Origin: Pollenia angustigena
Taxonomy: Eukaryota; Arthropoda; Insecta; Diptera; Polleniidae
Direction of reading: 5' to 3'
DNA: 64,000 nt
Assembly (NCBI GenBank): GCA_930367215.1
Contig: OV884058.1
Coordinates: 200,340,208 to 200,404,207, forward strand
Shown here: in pieces, positions 21,951 through 32,997 of the stretch
Layout: each line of letters opens with the position of its first letter
Position numbering within the stretch: the stretch's first letter is position 1
The notes under the pieces: generated by a model
What the model saw: the letters and a program-made list of their open reading frames with translations, nothing else
What the model was told of the DNA's origin: nothing
Databases searched by the model: none
Made by a program: the position numbers and the translations under genes

Positions 21951-22261
21951 ACAACATTTGCAATATTTGCTCACAACGTTGAAAAAAAGTCACGTTAATA
22001 CTAAACTTTGACGATTCGACGAGTACAAAACCAATTAAAGCAAGGTTCCAGCAATGCGGTTTAAAAAAGAAAATTACACACAGCAAAAGTAAATCATCTA
22101 CTTACAGCATACAAAATTATTAGGCACACCCATTTAAAAGTAAATTAATTAAAAGGGAGCGATGCTCGTCGATCATTAGTACTCTAGAGTTAATAAGGTC
22201 TTCGTTAATTACTTAATGCAACTAATTTGAGCTTTTGTCATGATTATATGAATTTTGATTT

Positions 22262-22420
22262 TTGGGAATCGAACGGCAAACCTCTTCAGAAGGATCGAAG
22301 AGCATACTATCGAAATATGTCAGGGAAACCTGACCGTGACAACCAGGTCAATCAAGAATGAACAATTATCAATAATTTTAATTAATTTCATGTTGTAAAA
22401 TTCCTTTCTTCTTAAATTTA
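22262..22420 (+). mobile_element. Decayed family F copy
   Basis: Matches the family F units downstream of the ribozyme (GGTCAATCAAGAATGAA, TTATCAATAA, TTCATGTTGTAAAATTCCTT). The ribozyme region is recognisable (GATCGAAGAGCATACTATCGAAATATGTCAGGG) only as a relic: stem II no longer pairs well and CTGAGGA is lost. Confidence 0.65.
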
Positions 22421-22504
22421 GTTAATTATTAATAAACTAAAATGAAAACTATTGCTTAACTAAAGTATCATATGTTATTTAGTATTACTTGACCTTTTTA
22501 TTAT

Positions 22505-22669
22505 AATTATTTAAAATTTATTAAGCTTGAGGTCATTTTTATTATTTTTATATAAAAATTTGTTAATTTCCTGAAGATGCTAACCAAAGTTAGCGAAATA
22601 TTGAGATATAATTAAATATAATATAATTTTTTATAAAAAGACCTCAAGCTTAATCAATTTTAAATAATT
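22505..22669. repeat. Foldback with a hammerhead-like centre
   Basis: Arms of about 30 bp, TTAAGCTTGAGGTC at 22521-22534 and GACCTCAAGCTTAA at 22640-22653, surround a centre that contains CTGAAGA (22571-22577), a 6-bp stem GCTAAC/GTTAGC with loop CAAA, and GAAA at 22594-22597. One unpaired T lies between CTGAAGA and the stem. Flanking TTTC/GAGA could form stem I. Weak because of the AT-rich context. Confidence 0.35.
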
Positions 22670-22954
22670 TAAGTATCATATTTAGAATAATTGGTTAAGT
22701 TAAAATTGTAATCAGACCAAAAAAGGGTAACTCTATTAAAAAACAAGTTTGACCGCATTTACATCTATGCAATTAACGCCGAGTTTTTTTTCTATTTTCT
22801 TTTATAGTAGTTTCTATGAAACTCTTTTCACATTTACATTTTTTTCAAGAATTTTTTCAACTTTTTCAACCCCGTTTTCTTCCTTACACCTCTTGCTAAC
22901 AAACAAAAAGTTGCATGCGAAAGTTGCGGCGCTAATTGCATAATGTAAATATGT

Positions 22955-23699
22955 TCTTAGAGTGCTATATTCGGCTGTGCCGAATCTTTGATACCCTCCA
23001 CCGACAGTTCGAATGTTTTAGGAGTAATATCGTATGATGTCTATTTATTATTATTATCTTTATAAAAGCAGACATCAGCATTAAAATTGGTTCTAGGCGT
23101 ACCAAACTATTTTCCGGTAGTAGGGTTTATATGGGGCCTAGGGTAAATTATCGACCGATTTTCACGAAATTTCACAGTGTCATTTCCAGTCCTATGATAG
23201 CATTGTTAATTAGGGTCTTAGGCGTACTTTACTGTTCTCCGGGAGTAGGGCTTATATGGGGCGTAGGGTAAATTATGGACGGATCTTCACAAAATTTTAC
23301 AGCGTAATTTCCAGCCGAATAAAACGAATTTTTGCAAAATCTTATATCTTTCTGTGCATTGTTCCACTATTTATGTTAGTTTTTGTAACAAAATTATCAA
23401 TTTTTTTTAGGTGGTGGTTCCGCATTTTGATTCATAGCTCCGATCCTACTGAACCGATTTTGCTGGATTTCAATCCCAAACTGCTTAGGATAACTACAAG
23501 CAATTTGACACCAAGTTTGTTTATTTCTTTTGAGTTGTTCGAAAGTGAGCGTGTTTTCAACAGACGGACAGACAGACGGACATGGCTAAATCGACTTAGA
23601 ATTACTCAAGGTTCCAGAATATATATATATATAGGGGTCTGAGATGAATAATAAAAAAGTTTCACACGGAATGACAAACTTAGTATACCAAGGGTATAA
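22955..23699 (+). mobile_element. Family A copy A2
   Basis: Starts with the ATTCGGCTGTGCCGAAT hairpin and ATACCCTCCACC. It has two ~153-bp units, the GACGGACAGACGGACATGG tract and TATATATATATAGGGGTC, and ends in a damaged tail fused to family B at 23701. It is about 745 bp, close to A1 without its insertion. The 128-codon frame over it is a shadow also seen in other copies. Confidence 0.85.
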
Positions 23700-23700
23700 C

Positions 23701-23960
23701 AAGTAAGAAAGTATAGTCGGTCAAGCCCGACCATAAGATACCCTACACAACAGAATTTAAAAACACATCATGCTTATGTGACCAAACTGTATAGCTTATG
23801 TGCCCATATAGATATGGATCTATCTATGTATGTTTTAAATTTCATTAAAATCGGTTTGACAGGCAGAAATTGCCCCTATCTCCCCTCGTGGTCCTATTTT
23901 TTAAAAACTGTATAGCTAATGTGTCCCTATAGATATGGAAATATCTATGTTTTAAATATT
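23701..23960 (+). mobile_element. Family B copy B1, 3' truncated
   Basis: Opens with AAGTAAGAAAGTATAGTCGG, the hairpin GTCGG/CCGAC and ATACCCTACACAACA, the family B 5' block. It breaks off at 23960, where the tail of A3 begins. It contains two copies of the ATAGATATGGA.ATATCTATGT block. Confidence 0.85.
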
Positions 23961-25590
23961 TTTATACCCTCCACCACAATTAGTTGTGAAGCGGGTATAT
24001 TAAGTTTGTCATTCCGTGTGAAACTTTTTATACCCTCCACCACAATTAGTTGTGAAGAGGGTATATTCAGTTTGTCATTCCGTGTGAAACTTTTTTACTA
24101 TTCATCTCAGACCCTATAAAGTATATATATTCTCGGTCCTTGAGTAATTTTAAGTCGATTTAGCCATGTCCGTCTGTCTGTCCGTCTGTCCGTCTGTTGA
24201 AAACACGCTCACTTTCGAAAAACTCAAAAGAAATCAACAAACTTGGTGTCAAATTGCTTGTAGTTATCCTAAGCAGTTTGGGATTGAAATTCAGCAAAAT
24301 CGGTTCAATAGGATCTGAGCTATGAATCAAAATGTGGAACCACCACCTAAAAAAAATTGATAATTTTGTTACAAAAACTAACATAAATGGTGGAAAAATG
24401 CACAGAATGATATAAGATTTCGCAACAATTCGTTTTATTCAACTGGAAATCACGCTGTGAAATTTCGTGAAGATCCGTCAATAATTTACCCTAGGCCCCA
24501 TATAAGCCCTACTCCCGGAAAACAGTATATTAAGCCTAAAACCCTAACTAACAACGCTATCATTACAAATTTTGGCAAGTCACAGTTACATAGGACTAGA
24601 AATTAAACTGTTAAGTTTCGTGAAGATCGGTCCATAATTTACCATAGGCCCCATATAAAACCTACTTCCGGAAAACAACTTAGTACGCCTAAAAACGTAA
24701 AAAATAATGCTATCATAACAAAATTTGGTACATTAAAGTTTTATTGGACAAGAAATAAAATTGTGTTATTTCGTGAAGATCGGTCCATAACTTACCCTGG
24801 GCCCCATATAAACCTTACTCCCGGAAAACAGTTTAGTACGCCTAAATCCGTAAAAAATAATGCTATCATAACAAAATTTGGTACATCAAAGTTTTATAAG
24901 ACGAGAAATAAAACTGTGTAATTTCGTGAAGATCGGTCCATAATTTACCCTGGGCCCCATATAAACCTTACTCCCGGAAAACAGTTTAGTACGCCTAAAT
25001 CCGTAAAAAATAATGCTATCATAACAAAATTTGGTACATCAAAGTTTTATAAGACAAGAACTAACACTGTGAAATTTCGTGATGATCCGTCCATAATTTA
25101 CCTTGGGCTCCATATAAACCCTACTACCGGAAAACAGTTTAGTACGCCTAAAACCGTAAAAAATAATGCAATCATAACAAATTTTGGCCCGTCACAGTTT
25201 TATAGGACTATAAATGATACTGTGAAATTTCGTGAAGATCGGTACATAATTTACCCTAGGCCCCATAGAAACCCTACTCCCGGAAAACAGTTCAGTACAC
25301 CTAAAACCATAATTAATAATGCTATCATAACAGAAATTGGTACGTCACAGTTTTAAAGGACTAGAAATGACGCTGTGAAATTTCGTGATGATCGGTCCAT
25401 AATTTACCCTAGGCCCCATATAAACCCTTCTACCGGAAAACAGTTTGGTTGCCTTAAACCATAATTAATAACAAATCGTCACAGTTTAAGATAATAATAA
25501 CATCATACATATATTACTCCTTAAACATTCGAACTGTCGGTGGAGGGTATCAAAGATTCGGCACAGCCGAATATAGCACTCTAACTTGTT
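23961..25590 (-). mobile_element. Family A copy A3 with seven 153-bp units
   Basis: A minus-strand copy with the 5' hairpin at 25552-25575 and the closing ATACCCTCCACCACAATTAG at about 24029. The last 66 bp are duplicated in tandem (23961-24027). The centre is expanded to seven tandem units (24457-25527), against two in A1, A2 and A4. It joins head to tail with A4. Confidence 0.85.
24457..25527. repeat. 153-bp tandem array, seven units
   Basis: Units begin at 24457, 24610, 24763, 24916, 25069, 25222 and 25375: every interval is exactly 153 bp. Each contains TTTCGTGAAGATCGGTCC, TAATTTACCCTAGGCCCCA, CCGGAAAACAGTTTAGTACG and TAATGCTATCATAACA with minor variation. The last unit is partial. Because 153 is a multiple of three, open frames run through two units, but they encode nothing recognisable. 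Confidence 0.95.
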
Positions 25591-26312
25591 AATTATTCAT
25601 CTCATTCCCCATAAAGTATATATATTCTAGGTTCTTGAGTAATTCTAAGTCCATTTAGCCATGTCCATCTGTCTATCCGTCTGTTGAAAACACGCTCACT
25701 TTCGAACAACTCAAAAGAAATGAACAAACTTGGTGTCAAATTGCTTGTAGTTATCCTAAGCAGTTTGGGATTGAAATCCAGCAAAATCGGTTCAGTAGGA
25801 CCAGAGCTATGAATCAAAATGTGGAACCACCACCTAAAAAAATTGATAATTTTGTTACAAAAAATAACATAAATGCTGGAACAAGGCACGGAATGAGATA
25901 AGATTTTACAAAAATTAGTTTTATTTGACTGGAAACCACGCTGTTAAATTTCGTGAAGATCCGTCCATAATTTACCCTAAGCCCCATATAAACACTACTA
26001 CCGGAAAACAGTTTAGTACGCATAAAACCGTAAAAAATAATGCAATCATAACAGAAATTGGTACGTCACAGTGTTAAAGGACTAGAAATTACGCTGTGAA
26101 GTTTCGTGATGATCGGTCCATAATTTACCCTAGACGCCATATAAACCCTACTACCGGAAAACAGTCTAGTCGCCTAAAACCATAATTAATAACAAATATT
26201 CACAGTTTAAGATAATAATAACAATCATACAGATATTACTCCTTAAACATTCGAACTGTCGGTGGAGGGTATCAAAGATTCGGCACAGCCGAATATAGCA
26301 CTCTAACTTGTT
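25591..26312 (-). mobile_element. Family A copy A4
   Basis: Minus-strand copy with two 153-bp units. It lacks the last ~80 bp of the family (the part with CACACGGAATGACAAAC), ending at the junction with A3 near 25590. Confidence 0.85.
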
Positions 26313-26324
26313 TTATTATTTAAT

Positions 26325-26843
26325 TATACTCACACCACAATAGTGGAGAGGCTATTATGCACCCACCTTAAAGTATACCGATCGACTTAGAATCATTTTC
26401 TGAGTCGAACTAACGATGTCCATCCGGCTGGCTGGCAGGCTAGCTGTCCATGTAACCTTGTGCGCAAAGTACAGGTCGCAATTTTGGAGATAATTTGATA
26501 AAATTTGGGACCAAAATGGGCCAAATCGTAGGACCACGAGGGAAGATAGGGGGAGATTTCTTCCTCTCAGAAACTATCAAACCGATTTTAATAAAATTTA
26601 AAACATAGATAGATCCATATCTATATGGACACATACGCTATACAGTTTTTCAAAAATAGGACCGCAAGGGGAGGTAGGGGGCAATTTCTGCCTCTCACAA
26701 ACTTTCAAACCGATCTTAATGAAGTTTATAAACATAGATAAATCCATATTTATATGGACATATAAGCATGATGTGTTTTTTAATACTGTGGTGTAGGGTA
26801 TCATATGGTCGGTCTTGACCGACTATACTTTCTTACTTGGTTG
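26325..26843 (-). mobile_element. Family B copy B2
   Basis: Minus-strand family B element. It begins AAGTAAGAAAGTATAGTCGG (26842 downward) and ends with the inverted partner CTCACACCACAATAGTGGAG. It has ATCTATGTTT blocks and a CCGGCTGGCTGGCAGG tract in place of the GACGGACA tract of family A. Family layout matches A: 5' hairpin plus matching inverted blocks at the two ends. Confidence 0.85.
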
Positions 26844-26849
26844 TTCAAA

Positions 26850-27871
26850 ACTTTCTTAACAAATGTTCAAATTGGAATTCTTTTTCGTTTTTAGATGTTT
26901 TTTATAGTAACATATAGCAATAAATTCCAGGTTTTTTTGATTAAGATTTTTGGATTTAAAATTTTTAATCCTGTTGTTGAAAATAAGTGTATCCTTTCAT
27001 ATTATTAAAAATGTGCTTAAAAGTGGGCTTAATATTTATTGGGTGAATTAAAGTTAAAAAAAAAAAATAAAAAAATTGTACAAAAAATTAGGGAAATCAA
27101 AAAACTTTTTTTAAAAACCATTCCATTTGGCGTTTTTCACTTTTTTTGAAGAAACCGACACGTAATATTGTGTAATATGTCTACTTTTTGGTAATAAAAA
27201 GGTTGGCTTAAAAATTATTTTTTGAATGCCTTTAATGTAAAACTAATAATGGTTTTGCTTATGTTGATTGAGTGCGTTATATACTTTTATTTCTAATGAC
27301 TGAGTTTTAAATTCTGTTAAGTAAAACAAAAATAATTTCTTCATAATTTGGACTCCGCATATTTTCCAAAAAGTTCGAAACACTCAATCGAAATGAACTA
27401 TAGCATTTCGAATGTGAAACTCCGTAGTAATTGTTAAGACAAATTTGGAATAAATTATTAACACAAGTGGATGGGCAAATAACGTATGTACAACTTACGT
27501 TTAGCAGAAACATTTAAGTTTGCAAAAAAGAAAATAAATCATAAAAACCAATAAATTTTTAATTAAGTCGACAGAAGAGATAAAAACTATTAACTGGGCC
27601 AATAAAGTTTTCAGTTCAATGAACTTTATGGTTTTTTTTTAATTTTATTTAAGTTTATTTCGCAAAAAATTGCAAATTTTAAACAAACCCTAAAAATAAT
27701 TTGAGATGCTAAATCAGCTAAAAGAAACAAATTGTCAAAAAATAACATACAAAGCGTTAAAAAATTACAATTTGATTATGTTTGTTTGTGCTTTCGACAA
27801 TTGAAAATCAATCAATTCAATTGTAAATACATTTTTAATGCAAAATACAAACTAGCTCAGAATTTTAATAG
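26850..27871. other. AT-rich spacer, nothing recognised
   Basis: No repeats shared with the rest of the window and no coding signal. It ends at the abrupt 5' boundary of the Loa-clade element. Confidence 0.5.
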
Positions 27872-28558
27872 ACAGAAGCTGCTGATGGATCCATCTCCCA
27901 CTCTAGGTGGGACTTGGTGAAGCAGCAAATGATGGGTGTCTTTTGGAAGATCCTTAGTGAGAATCCAGGAGCACCCCCGCAATGCGATGATGCTGGCTGG
28001 TACCAGGGTCACGTTAAGCTGATGGCGTGTGTGGACGAGCGCTCTGCACTTCTGCTGAAGCTTGCCATTGGAGCGATTGGCGAAATATGGGAAGGTGCTA
28101 GGCTCGACGTGGTTTTGGTGAGTGAGATACCACGGAGACCTAGATCCATCGTCACCATCCGAGCGGAACCCTCTGCACCGGAGGAAATCTTGAAGATTAT
28201 TCAGTGCTGCAACCCCCAACTTCCCACTCATAACTGGAAAGTTGTCAAGGTTTCAGCAGCTGAAGGATCCTCAAGAACGGCGATCGTTGTCCTGAATCAG
28301 GACTCCTTGAAGCCACTGAGGGAGAAACAGGGCAAGATTTACTATGGTTTCAGTACCATCTTGCTCCGTGTCTACCGAGGTGATGACAAGGGCGATCCCG
28401 CTCCGAAGGTTGTGGAGCCTACGCAGTCTGCGGACTGCACAAATGACGCTTCCGTTCATTCATGTGACAGTGAGGACACCCCGTCCGTCTCTGACATGCT
28501 GGGTGACCTTTTTGAACGCATGGGTGAATTGGCTGATGAGGACGCCCTCCTGGAATAA
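27872..28558 (+). CDS. Loa-clade ORF1, N-terminally truncated
   Basis: The open frame follows a TAG at 27869-27871 and reads TEAADGSISHSRWDLVKQQMMGVFW..., ending at TAA 28558. The first ATG (27914) is internal to the ancestral protein. The conserved part spans LEGA-like WEGARLDVVLVSEIPRRPRS through APEEILKIIQCCNPQLPT and IYYGFSTILLRVYR, which I recognise as the DUF4780-type domain of Loa/R1-group ORF1 proteins. An acidic tail with a serine cluster follows. The role in known elements is RNA binding in the ribonucleoprotein. ORF2 starts 16 bp downstream at ATG 28575. Confidence 0.75.
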   Translation, partial: TEAADGSISHSRWDLVKQQMMGVFWKILSENPGAPPQCDDAGWYQGHVKLMACVDERSALLLKLAIGAIGEIWEGARLDVVLVSEIPRRPRSIVTIRAEPSAPEEILKIIQCCNPQLPTHNWKVVKVSAAEGSSRTAIVVLNQDSLKPLREKQGKIYYGFSTILLRVYRGDDKGDPAPKVVEPTQSADCTNDASVHSCDSEDTPSVSDMLGDLFERMGELADEDALLE

Positions 28559-28574
28559 GATCAGGAGGACGCCA

Positions 28575-30611
28575 ATGTCACGGTCGTTAATGCTGGACAT
28601 GGTGAAGGTGACGCAGATAAACCTTCACCACTCTAAGGCAGCATCCGCTGCACTGCTCCTCCGGGTGGTAGAGAGAGAGGAGGAGCTAATAATGATCCAA
28701 GAGCCATGGATCCACAAGGATCTGGTTTGCGGATTAAACCTCAAGGGCTATAAGCTCCTATATGCCAAAGCAACAGGTAAAATTAGATCTTGTATTTTGG
28801 CTAAAAACACGCTGGATATCTTCATTCTTTCTGATTTCAGTGATGAAGACACAACTTCAGCGGCCCTAGAGATGGGCGACATGTCGATTTGGATCGTCTC
28901 GGGCTATATGGCGCATGACCAGGACAATGAGCCACCTAATAGGCTTGTTCGTGGCTTGGTAGCCAAAGCCGGCTCCATGGGTACCCCGGTGGTTATCTGT
29001 GCTGACGCTAAAGCGCACCACATCACGTGGGGCAGCTCCAACACCAACACTAGAGGTGAGTCGCTATTTTCTTTTATCTGTAGCAGTAATTTGGAAATAG
29101 CAAACATAGGCGCGGAACCTACGTTCATTGTAGCTAATAGGCAGGAGGTTCTTGATGTGACATTGGTCAGCTCGGAACACTCCGACTTAATAAGTAACTG
29201 GGCGGTCTCAAATGACTGTTCTTTTTCGGACCACAGGTATGTTGAGTTTCAATTAGGTCCACCCCCCTTGGGGGTGTGTACTTTTGTGAATAGGAGGAGA
29301 ACGAGGTGGGACTATCAGGCTAGCCTACTCGCTGATTCTCTGGGCTCAGTCCCTGTCATTAGTGGCATTACGGAGACTGAAATGGCAGTGGAGTTCCTAT
29401 CGGGGGCACTGCGTCAGGCAACAGCACTGGCCTGTAGGCCAGTGGTTAGGAAGAAGGGGGGCAAGCCACCATGGTGGAGCCCTGAGATTGCACAGTCTCG
29501 CAGAGACTGTCGTAGGTTATTCAATATGGCTAAACGACTGGGAAACTGGGCGGATTATAAGGCGGCATTGAATAGGTTCAAGAATTTGGTAAGATCGGCG
29601 AAACGGAATGCCTGGAGGAACTTCTGCAGCGGCGTGGAAGGCTCCTCTGAGACAAACCGGTTGCGCAAAATAATGGCTTCTTGCCCGGCTGGGCCTAGCT
29701 ACATTCAGAAAGCTGATGGTAGCTGGACTACGAATAGTCAGGAGACGCTGGAGGTGTTAATTGACACGCACTTTCCTGGCAATTCCCTTCCAACACCATG
29801 GAAGATCAACTGCTTATCAGAGCTTGGACCCGTGTCCATTTCTCTGTGCTATGATAGGCTCAATTGGGCGATAAGGAGCTTCGACTCCTTTAAGGCTCCT
29901 GGTCCGGACGGTATTATTTCGGCCGACCTTCAAAAGAATGCGGGGCTTCTGATTCCTTGGCTGTCCGCTATTTATACGGAATGTATTAGATTCTCGTACG
30001 TTCCCACCCGATGGACTAGATGTAGGGTTGTTTTCATTCCAAAGGGAGGTAAAGCATCCCACACCAGAACTAAGGACTATAGGCCAATCAGCCTGTCGTC
30101 TTTTCTTCTCAAGACCCTTGAAAGGGTCATTGATATTCATCTGAGGATGTCTATTCCTAGACATTTGCTCTCTTCATCGCAGCATGCCTACACCAAGGGC
30201 AAGTCTGTAGAGACGGCGCTCCACTCACTGGTCGGCTACATTGAGAAATCCCTTGAATTTCGGGAATACTCACTTGTAGCCTTTCTGGACATTGAGGGAG
30301 CTTTCAATAATGTCAAACCCAACTCCATCTTGGAGTCGATGAGGGAGGTTGGGGTTGACGATGTAATTTGTAGATTTATTGGTAATCTACTCGATAATAG
30401 GATCATTGAATCCACGATGGGTGCTACTAATGTTTGCAGATTTGTGCACAGGGGCACCCCGCAAGGTGGGGTTCTGACCCCTCTACTGTGGAACCTGACG
30501 GTGAACACTTTGCTGGGCCAGTTCGACAGATTAGGGATAAGAACCGTCGCGTATGCGGATGACGTGGCGGTGGCGGTCGCGGGTAAATGGAATCTGCATT
30601 GCAGATTCTAA
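28575..30611 (+). pseudogene. Loa-clade ORF2, endonuclease and reverse transcriptase
   Basis: The frame from ATG 28575 (MSRSLMLDMVKVTQINLHHSK) is intact to 30611. Endonuclease signatures: QINLHHSKAA, MIQEPW, CADAKAHHITWGS, VLDVTLVS, SDHRYVEF. Reverse transcriptase: FKAPGPDGI, DYRPISLSSFLLKTLERV, the catalytic LDIEGAFNNV, RGTPQGGVLTPLLWNL, and YADDVAVAV. The frame fails just after YADD (near 30585), where a short deletion shifts into the MESALQILSSWSISCGLG frame. Marked pseudogene because the ORF2 polyprotein is not continuous. Function in live relatives: nicking the target and reverse transcribing the element. Confidence 0.88.
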
Positions 30612-32128
30612 GCTCTTGGAGTATTTCCTGTGGACTTGGTGTCAATCCACAGAAAACTGAGTTGGTACTCTTTACCAGGAAGTACAAGGTTGGCAACTTT
30701 AGGCTTCCTAGGCTAAACGGCACGGAGCTGAGGCAAACTATCATGGGAACTCAACGTTCGGACGAGGGTTGATAGGGCTGTTGTGGCCTTATACACCTGC
30801 AGGAGATCCTTGGGCAGGAGCTGGGGCCTGGGGCCTGGGCCTGGGCCCCAGGGGTGTCGAATGGATCTTTGAAGCGGTGGTAAAACCGATTCTCTTCTAT
30901 GGGGTCATAGTGTGGTGGCCTGCCATGGAAAGGGGACGGTACTGCAGGATGCTTGAGAAAGTATATAGGTTAGCTGCGCTGATGATCACGGGATCACTCC
31001 GCTCGACACCGACGAAGGCACTGTTAACTATGCTAGACTGGTTGCCGATTGATATCATGGCCGAACAACAGGCCTTGACTTCCGCTATGAGTCTGGGGGC
31101 GCTGGGCCTATGGTCTACGCGGAACTATGGTCATGCCAGGATCACGCTTCACGCGTCATACGACCTGGCGGGGCTGGACTATTACACTCCGGAACCCTTT
31201 TTCGGTGCTTTGTTCACGGTTCATCATGGTAACTTGATGAGCTGCTCGATAAAACGCGATCTCTGGAGGACCCTGCGGGTCTACACCAATGGTTCCAGGA
31301 TGGGCGACAGAGTGGGTGGAGGTTTCTTCATCGAGGAATTGGACATCAGGGTCTCTTTTAGGCTGCCAGATGGCAGTAGTGTGCTGCAGGCGGAAATCTC
31401 TGCCATAAAGCGGGCGGCAAACTGGCTGAAGTACTATCGTATATCGAGGGATATATGTATATTTACGGACAGCAAGGCTGCCATTGCAGCTCTGGCTGGT
31501 GTCTTTACGACATCTATGTTAACAGTGGAATGCCGGATGTCTCTAAATGAGATCGCGAAACATTCCAGTGTAACGCTGACATGGGTACCAGGACACAGTG
31601 GGCTCCTGGGCAACCATACTGCGGACAGTCTAGCCAAACAAGGCTGTCTGTTGGACGACATGTTCGTCGACGGCCTGATTGGCACTTCAATGGCCCGCTG
31701 CAGGACTCTCATCAGACGGGAGTCGTACAGAAGGGCTCAGGGGAGATGGCAGGGCGAGCATACCTGTTTGATGGCCAGGACTCCCTGGCTATGACGCGGC
31801 GAGAACGCGCGTACTACTCGGTCTCGGCAGGGACCGGATAAGGACAGTGATATCGGTTATCACGGGTCACTGGTTGATAGGGACTCATGCTAGGAGGATG
31901 GGTCTTGCGTATAATGACTACTGCAGGAGTTGTCATGATGAGGAGGAGGAGGAGACGGTGTTTCACTTCCTCTGCCAATGCCCCGGTCTGGCGGGCGTTA
32001 GGGTGAGGCATTTTGGGAGACCGGAATTGCCATGTCTGGACGATTTGTCCAATGCGGGACTGAAATCGATCTCCCTGTTCTGCAGGGAATCGGGGTGGTT
32101 CGAGACTGCGGTGACCTATGGGGAATAG
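30587..32128 (+). pseudogene. Loa-clade ORF2, thumb, RNase H and C-terminal finger
   Basis: Three overlapping frames cover this part: 30587-30772, 30769-31794 and 31847-32128. The second carries EWIFEAVVKPILFYGVIVWW, then RNase H: YTNGSR (the usual first aspartate is asparagine), LQAEISAIKRA, FTDSKAAIAAL, WVPGHSGLLGNHTADSLAKQG. The third carries TGHWLIGTHARRMG and CRSCHDEEEEETVFHFLCQC, a CCHC-type finger, and ends at TAG 32128. Shifts lie near 30740-30850, where GGGCCTG units have expanded, and near 31790. Confidence 0.85.
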
Positions 32129-32226
32129 TCTGGTGGATACTGGCTGACCCTTGTCACTGGCTAGGGGTATCACAAAGGGACCGCTATAAGGACCCAAGTG
32201 AGTCGTCTTCGTGACGGCTACCCATT

Positions 32227-32246
32227 TAACCTAACCTAACCTTCTA
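32227..32246 (+). repeat. AACCT-repeat 3' tail
   Basis: The retrotransposon ends in about three units of AACCT instead of poly-A. The complement AGGTT is a permutation of the arthropod telomere unit TTAGG, which flies have lost. Confidence 0.6.
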
Positions 32247-32542
32247 TTATACTTGTCGTCGTTCCGGAGTTATCTTGTCGTATATCACAATATCGGAAAA
32301 ATTGAGATAAGACCGTTTCCTGTGGCAAATTTAACAGATCTATCGATCTGCGCAATCCTCACGTCTCTATCTCTTTTGGTTAATGAGATATTACGAAACC
32401 TTTTTGTTGTATATCCACTTTTGCGAAAAATTTAACACGTTATAATATCGTATGTAGCATAATTGTGGATATACGATAAAAACGTATGAAAACTTTCAAT
32501 TAAAAAAATCTTGCGTTATCTTGTTGTATGTGAACAAAGTAT

Positions 32543-32817
32543 CCCAGTAAAAACTTCGCCTACAAAATAATGTGTTGAGTAATCAGAAAAACTTAAAAGC
32601 ACTACTTGCAATTCTACTGAAAGAATCAATGAATTTTACAAGGGATGTCCCAAAATGAACGCATTAAAAAGTAAGTCATTATTTTTTTACCTGCATACAT
32701 CCAGAAAAAAGTAGTTATGGAAGTTGTTATACATATATGTAGTTATTGAAGAAAGCTACAAAACAATGAGTTAAAGAAGCTATTCATTTTGAAAAAGTAG
32801 GCGAAGTTTTTACTGGG
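32543..32817. mobile_element. 275-bp MITE, CCCAGTAAAAACTTCGCC ends
   Basis: Terminal inverted repeats CCCAGTAAAAACTTCGCCTA on both sides, flanked by TAT (32540-32542 and 32818-32820). Non-coding. The ends resemble those of the 969-bp element at 34489 (CCCAGCAAAAACTT), so the two are probably related. Confidence 0.85.
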
Positions 32818-32997
32818 TATATTAGGCATGGTACAAAAAAGAGACTATCTTATTAATATTACTGTTATTTTAACATTTTTTTTTTTTATATGTAAAGATA
32901 TTTTTCGGACGACGTACAAAACGGCTATTTATATTGACGGAATTATTGCTATATTGCCTAAATTAATTTTATTGCTAAGCAATTAAAGGTTAAATAT

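Larger units (their letters stand above)
27872..32246 (+). mobile_element. Loa-clade non-LTR retrotransposon, 5' truncated
   Basis: About 4.4 kb, with GC content far above its surroundings. Order: C-terminal half of ORF1, then ORF2 with endonuclease, reverse transcriptase, RNase H and a terminal Cys/His finger, then a short 3' UTR ending in AACCTAACCTAACCT. RNase H in ORF2 together with this ORF1 type points to Loa and relatives. The 5' end is cut in ORF1, the usual outcome of incomplete reverse transcription. A few small indels break ORF2, so it is fairly young but dead. Confidence 0.88.

Noticed and set aside
23256..25889. Recurring frames encoding RVFNRRTDRRTWLNRLRITQ-like peptides in family A copies
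   Set aside because: They appear in both orientations and many copies of a non-coding repeat, and depend on the GACGGACA microsatellite.
28271..30744. Minus-strand frames of 60-115 codons across the Loa-clade element
   Set aside because: Shadows of the well-supported plus-strand ORF1 and ORF2.
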